A stretch of 24,798 bases of DNA, taken from the IMG/VR virus record IMGVR_UViG_3300042351_000893, positions 1-24,798 of that record. One strand, given 5' to 3'. The stretch's first letter is position 1. The number at the start of each line of letters is the position of its first letter. The notes below the pieces were generated by a model that was given only the letters and a program-made list of their open reading frames with translations, was not told where the DNA came from and searched no databases. The stretch comes from a virus. The position numbers and the translations under genes were made by a program. Below, one piece after another: positions 21,421-24,798 of the stretch.

Positions 21421-22143
21421 ATGAGAGATCATTTATTAGACTTAGTCGAACACACACTTGATTTGGGTGTAATCGATTTGGTAAAAATTACAGGCACAGA
21501 AGAAGACACAGTTATTTCTGGGCTGGCAGAAGACAGGTCTGTAGTAGTTGAGGGCAAGTTTGCCAATCCAGTTCCAGACTTCGTTGGCAACTTCGGCATG
21601 CCTAACTTGAGCAAACTAAAAATCTTGTTGAACTTGCAAGAGTATCGTGAAGATGCCAAACTCAGCATCACACGGCGTAGTACCGGCGAGCCCGACGGCA
21701 TTAACTTTGAAAACAAGTTAGGTGACTTTAAAAACAGTTATCGCTTTATGGCCAGTGAGATTGTGAATGAGAAACTTAAAACTGTCAAGTTCAAAGGTGT
21801 CAACTGGCACATTGAGTTTGAGCCAACCAATGCCAGCGTCATGCGTTTAAAAATGCAGGCACAGGCCAACAGTGAAGAAACAAACTTCCAAGCAAAAACA
21901 GAAAATGGCAATTTAATGTTTTTCTTTGGTGACCATTCAACACACGCAGGCAACTTTGTGTTCCAACCAGGCATCACTGGTCAATTGAAACGTGCGTGGT
22001 CATGGCCCATCAAGACATTTATTTCTATCATGGATTTAACAGGCGACAAAGTTGTCAAGATCAGCGATGATGGTGCCGCAATGATCACAGTTGACTCTGG
22101 TCTTGCTGTTTACAACTACATCTTACCTGCACAGAGCAAGTAA
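21421..22143 (+). CDS. 45: Sliding clamp (T4 gp45-like)
   Basis: 240 residues (T4 gp45 is 228). Beta-rich with the long repetitive domain layout of a clamp; segments such as DFKNSYRFMASEIVNEKLKT and the C-terminal GAAMITVDSGLAVYNYILPA fit the gp45 family as I know it. The clamp is a ring-shaped trimer that tethers the polymerase to DNA and, in T4, also activates late transcription together with gp33 and gp55. It has its own promoter and a clear AGGAG. It overlaps the next gene as TAATG. Presence beside the polymerase supports assignment to a T4-like replisome. Confidence 0.88.
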   Translation: MRDHLLDLVEHTLDLGVIDLVKITGTEEDTVISGLAEDRSVVVEGKFANPVPDFVGNFGMPNLSKLKILLNLQEYREDAKLSITRRSTGEPDGINFENKLGDFKNSYRFMASEIVNEKLKTVKFKGVNWHIEFEPTNASVMRLKMQAQANSEETNFQAKTENGNLMFFFGDHSTHAGNFVFQPGITGQLKRAWSWPIKTFISIMDLTGDKVVKISDDGAAMITVDSGLAVYNYILPAQSK

Positions 22144-22844
22144 TGGGTAATCCTCTTCTTTCTCTTGGTTGGAAAATTACCGATTGGAACGGCCGGGGTA
22201 AAGGGATACATCATCTTGGAGTCAATAATAAAAATTACATATATATAAACATTCCAAAAAATGCTAGTACTTGGATGAAAGACAAATTTAATGGAAATAA
22301 TATTAATTATATTAAAGATCCCATTGATGATGCTACGTATGTGGTTGTGCTTAAAGATCCGATAGACCGATGGATCTCAGGTGCGGCGCAGGCCTTTGTT
22401 GGCTGCTCTCCGGAGAATCCTCATTTTTTTCTAAATATAGGATTCAATGATATATTTGATCATATAGTGTTTGACGAACACACAGCACCACAAACCATGT
22501 TTTTAGACAATATAGATCATGCACGAACTGTATGGTTTAATTGTGATAATTTTTTGTCCGAAACATGGAATCACTGGGCGGTTGATAAAATCGTTCCTAG
22601 GAAACAATCAAAATGGCATACAGATATTCATAATCCATACAATATATCTGCATTAGGAAAAGCTAACCAATTTCCAGGATGGTATGATAAATCTAAAACA
22701 GTTGTTGGCTGGACGCAACAACAAATAAAAGATATGCTTACCGAACATCTAAATACCTGTCCAACACATATGGTCCACCTCAAAGAATACTATAAAATAG
22801 ATTACGATCTAATAGAGTCAGTGAAATTTTATGACGCAAGATAA
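22143..22844 (+). CDS. Sulfotransferase-like protein
   Basis: 233 residues. YINIPKNASTWMKDKF (34-49) is the 5'-phosphosulfate loop of PAPS-dependent sulfotransferases, and VVVLKDPIDRWISGAAQAF (67-85) is the 3'-phosphate-binding segment (K/R-DP--R--S). The fold class transfers sulfate from PAPS to sugars, lipids or proteins. The gene is visibly more AT-rich than its neighbours (many ATA, AAT, TTT codons), unlike the clamp and DpdA genes on each side, which suggests recent acquisition. Overlaps the clamp as TAATG and the next gene by 14 bases. No signal peptide. Substrate unknown; possible targets are host surface glycans. Confidence 0.75.
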   Translation: MGNPLLSLGWKITDWNGRGKGIHHLGVNNKNYIYINIPKNASTWMKDKFNGNNINYIKDPIDDATYVVVLKDPIDRWISGAAQAFVGCSPENPHFFLNIGFNDIFDHIVFDEHTAPQTMFLDNIDHARTVWFNCDNFLSETWNHWAVDKIVPRKQSKWHTDIHNPYNISALGKANQFPGWYDKSKTVVGWTQQQIKDMLTEHLNTCPTHMVHLKEYYKIDYDLIESVKFYDAR

Positions 22845-24399
22845 CTTAACTGCCAAACAGAATGACTATGCTGTGTTCTTGCCTGCCATTTCAGGATTCT
22901 ATGCCACGTTCATAGGCAAGCAACGTGACCCAGTTAATGGGCCATACATAGAACCTGCACGTATGCCACAGGGCATGCCGGACATGGAACAGATGAATTG
23001 GCTCAACAGTCAAACGGGTCTGTTCCCATATCGGTGGAGTTTGTACTCCGGTGGTCATGCTAATTTGGATTTGACCAAGCAGGACTGGTCAGAGGACATG
23101 GTTCGTAATCGAGAACCTGGCACTGTAATATTAGGCGACTCAGGTGGATTCCAGATTGCTAAAGGCTTATGGGAAGGCGATTGGAAAGCCAACTCAGGCT
23201 GTGCCAAAGCACAAAAGAAACGTGACGCTGTGCTTAAATGGTTAGACGGTGTGTCTGACTATGGCATGATCCTAGATATTCCAACCTGGGTCATTCATGA
23301 CAAGAAAGCATCGGCGGCTTGTCAAATTACCACACTGCAAGAAGCAGTTGACGCTACCAAGTTCAACAACGATTACTTTATGAAGCATCGTAAAGGTGTT
23401 AAGAATGGTGGTGCCAAATTCTTGAATGTGTTGCAAGGTGCCAATCATGCTGATGCAGATCGCTGGTATGACATGATGAAAGAGTACTGTGATCCGATAA
23501 AATATCCCGACACACACTTTAATGGGTGGTCAATGGGTGGTCAGAACATGTGCGATGTGCATTTGGTGCTACGACGATTGGTAGCACTGCGTCATGATAA
23601 CTTGTTGCAACCGGGTGTTCATGATTGGATGCATTTCTTGGGCACAAGCAAGTTGGAATGGGCTGTGTTACTCACCGTGATTCAAAGGGCTGTTAGAAAG
23701 TATGTGAATCCACAATTTACTATTTCCTTTGATTGTGCCAGCCCATTCCTTGCCACAGCCAACGGACAAGTGTACCACGAGATTGTGTTGCCACACAACG
23801 GCAAGTGGAGTTACAGAATGAACCCCATTGTGGATGACAAGAAATATGCCGCAGACACACGCCCATTCAGTCAAGGTGTTGTGGCAGATGGATTGGTTGA
23901 TACATTTGAAGACAGTCCTATCAGTCAGCATTTACAAATGAAAGATATTTGCTATTACAAGCCAGGTGACCTAAATAAGATTGGTAAGGAAGGCAAAACC
24001 AGTTGGGACAGTTTCTCGTATGCTTTGCTAATGGGCCATAATGTTTGGTTACACTTAGAGTCTGTACAACGTGCCAATCGTGAATTTGATGCTGGCAATA
24101 GGCCTCGAATGATGTGGGACACATGCGGTGACCATACCAAGTTTGAGGACATTGTAGAAGCAATCTTTGCCACTGCTGATCGTGCCGAAGCAGAAGCCAT
24201 TATTGAATCCTACGATCGTTATTGGATGGACATTGTGGGCACACGTGGGTTCAAAGGCAAAAAAGCCAAGAACGCACACACTCAATTCAACAGCCTGTTC
24301 GAAACTGTTGACACAGATACCGAAGATAGTGTACAATCAGATGAAGAGGAATTGTCTGTAGACAATTTGGATAAACTTGAACAGGAACAATCTAAATGA
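22831..24399 (+). CDS. DpdA-like 7-deazaguanine (TGT superfamily) transglycosylase
   Basis: 522 residues. TGT-family active-site order is complete: VILGDSGGFQ with D103, LDIPTW with D149, NVLQG (199-203, Q202), GWSMGGQ (232-238), FLGTSK (269-274) and the nucleophile D301 in ISFDCASP. I do not see the CxCxxC zinc motif of bacterial tRNA TGT. Together with the length and the phage context this points to DpdA, which exchanges guanine in DNA for a 7-deazaguanine precursor (preQ0-type) and protects phage DNA from restriction. A tRNA-acting TGT is less likely in this setting. The last 40 residues are acidic and probably disordered. The genes for precursor synthesis are not in this window. It overlaps its neighbours by 14 bases and by ATGA. 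Confidence 0.85.
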   Translation: MTQDNLTAKQNDYAVFLPAISGFYATFIGKQRDPVNGPYIEPARMPQGMPDMEQMNWLNSQTGLFPYRWSLYSGGHANLDLTKQDWSEDMVRNREPGTVILGDSGGFQIAKGLWEGDWKANSGCAKAQKKRDAVLKWLDGVSDYGMILDIPTWVIHDKKASAACQITTLQEAVDATKFNNDYFMKHRKGVKNGGAKFLNVLQGANHADADRWYDMMKEYCDPIKYPDTHFNGWSMGGQNMCDVHLVLRRLVALRHDNLLQPGVHDWMHFLGTSKLEWAVLLTVIQRAVRKYVNPQFTISFDCASPFLATANGQVYHEIVLPHNGKWSYRMNPIVDDKKYAADTRPFSQGVVADGLVDTFEDSPISQHLQMKDICYYKPGDLNKIGKEGKTSWDSFSYALLMGHNVWLHLESVQRANREFDAGNRPRMMWDTCGDHTKFEDIVEAIFATADRAEAEAIIESYDRYWMDIVGTRGFKGKKAKNAHTQFNSLFETVDTDTEDSVQSDEEELSVDNLDKLEQEQSK

Positions 24400-24798
24400 A
24401 CCGAGCAGGCCACGAAAATGTTAAGTTTTTCACAGGCACAGAAGTAGAACATACTCCAGCATTTGGTAAGAAAACATTGTTTGTAGTGGGGTTACAGCCA
24501 GTCAGTGAAATTCAAGATTGGCTAGATGACTTTGCCTTGTATGAAGATGCAACACAACACATTGAGCACATTTATTTTGGTGCCAATCAGAGTTTTCCTT
24601 CTAGCATACAAACCAATGATTCTGTGTTTTGGTCTCCCTGGGAACAGATGATCCAACATTTTTTAAACAAAGGACATCTATGCACACTAGACATTGATAT
24701 CAAGTGTGTTGAGGGATTGCTTGAAGGTGGATTGTGCGAGCACAATAACTTTATTCCAATGATCTCTGTAAAACTTCCTTACATCCGTCTGCTGGGGT
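24396..24798 (+). CDS. Unrecognised protein, 3' end outside window
   Basis: The ATG overlaps the stop of the DpdA-like gene (ATGA). 134 residues are visible: MNRAGHENVKFFTGTEVEHTP, then a strand KTLFVVGLQPV, a helix, FGANQSFPSS, LCTLDIDIKCVEGLL and finally VKLPYIRLLG. It alternates strands and helices as in an alpha/beta enzyme with no recognised motif; two Cys and several His are present. Tight coupling suggests a job related to the transglycosylase, for example supply of the deazaguanine substrate, but this is inference from position alone. Confidence 0.6.
   Translation, partial: MNRAGHENVKFFTGTEVEHTPAFGKKTLFVVGLQPVSEIQDWLDDFALYEDATQHIEHIYFGANQSFPSSIQTNDSVFWSPWEQMIQHFLNKGHLCTLDIDIKCVEGLLEGGLCEHNNFIPMISVKLPYIRLLG

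Noticed and set aside
22831-24399. Queuine tRNA-ribosyltransferase of bacterial type
   Set aside because: The CxCxxC zinc motif is not visible, the chain is longer than the usual 370-390 residues, and the phage replication context favours DpdA; kept as a lower alternative.
1-24798. CRISPR array, insertion sequence, integrase or attachment site
   Set aside because: No regularly spaced direct repeats, no transposase or integrase motifs, and no terminal inverted repeats were noticed.

Overview
The window looks like part of the genome of a T4-like (tailed, myovirus-type) phage, most likely an uncultivated marine one. The evidence is a T4-type family B DNA polymerase (gp43-like), a gp45-type sliding clamp, a small DsbA-like transcription factor, T4-late-promoter-like TAAATA boxes, tightly overlapping genes (ATGA, TAATG), and many modular proteins of the kind seen in marine metagenomic phages. 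I see no tRNA, rRNA, CRISPR array, insertion sequence or integrase. The host cannot be read from the sequence.

Region 1 (1-6310, + strand): five coupled genes for modular proteins. The first, cut by the window edge, joins a zincin HExxH domain to an amidoligase-like domain and ends in two pairs of internal repeats. The next ones carry a ParB-like domain, Cys-rich cassettes and a basic DUF5872-like segment. Several begin with a short peptide of the type M(R/K)AxEFxxE, and their modules are joined by a DNA-level repeat encoding QGVAEG. Both features resemble T4 capsid-targeting peptides and prohead protease sites, so I infer that these may be head-packaged, processed and injected proteins.

Region 2 (6307-8995, - strand): a fatty acid desaturase and a B12-binding-type radical SAM enzyme inserted against the main direction, probably acting on lipids or another small substrate.

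Region 3 (9047-12545, + strand): a small beta-rich protein, a short tagged protein, a Dps-like ferritin with a complete ferroxidase motif, two acidic modular proteins, a 25-codon micro-ORF and a RibD/CDA-type deaminase.

Region 4 (12546-17322): a structured 105-base gap, then a radical SAM/SPASM enzyme and two different 2-oxoglutarate/Fe(II) oxygenases on +. They converge on a - strand pair made of an unknown protein and a possible two-domain transferase. This looks like an auxiliary metabolic or modification island.

Region 5 (17323-24798, + strand): the replication block. A near-perfect sigma70 promoter drives the DsbA-like gene; DNA polymerase, a methyltransferase-like protein, the sliding clamp (with its own promoter), an AT-rich sulfotransferase-like gene, a DpdA/TGT-like 7-deazaguanine transglycosylase and the start of an unrecognised protein follow. 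Replication and probable DNA base modification are thus encoded together.

No stretch over 300 bases lacks a gene; the longest gap (12546-12650) is described.
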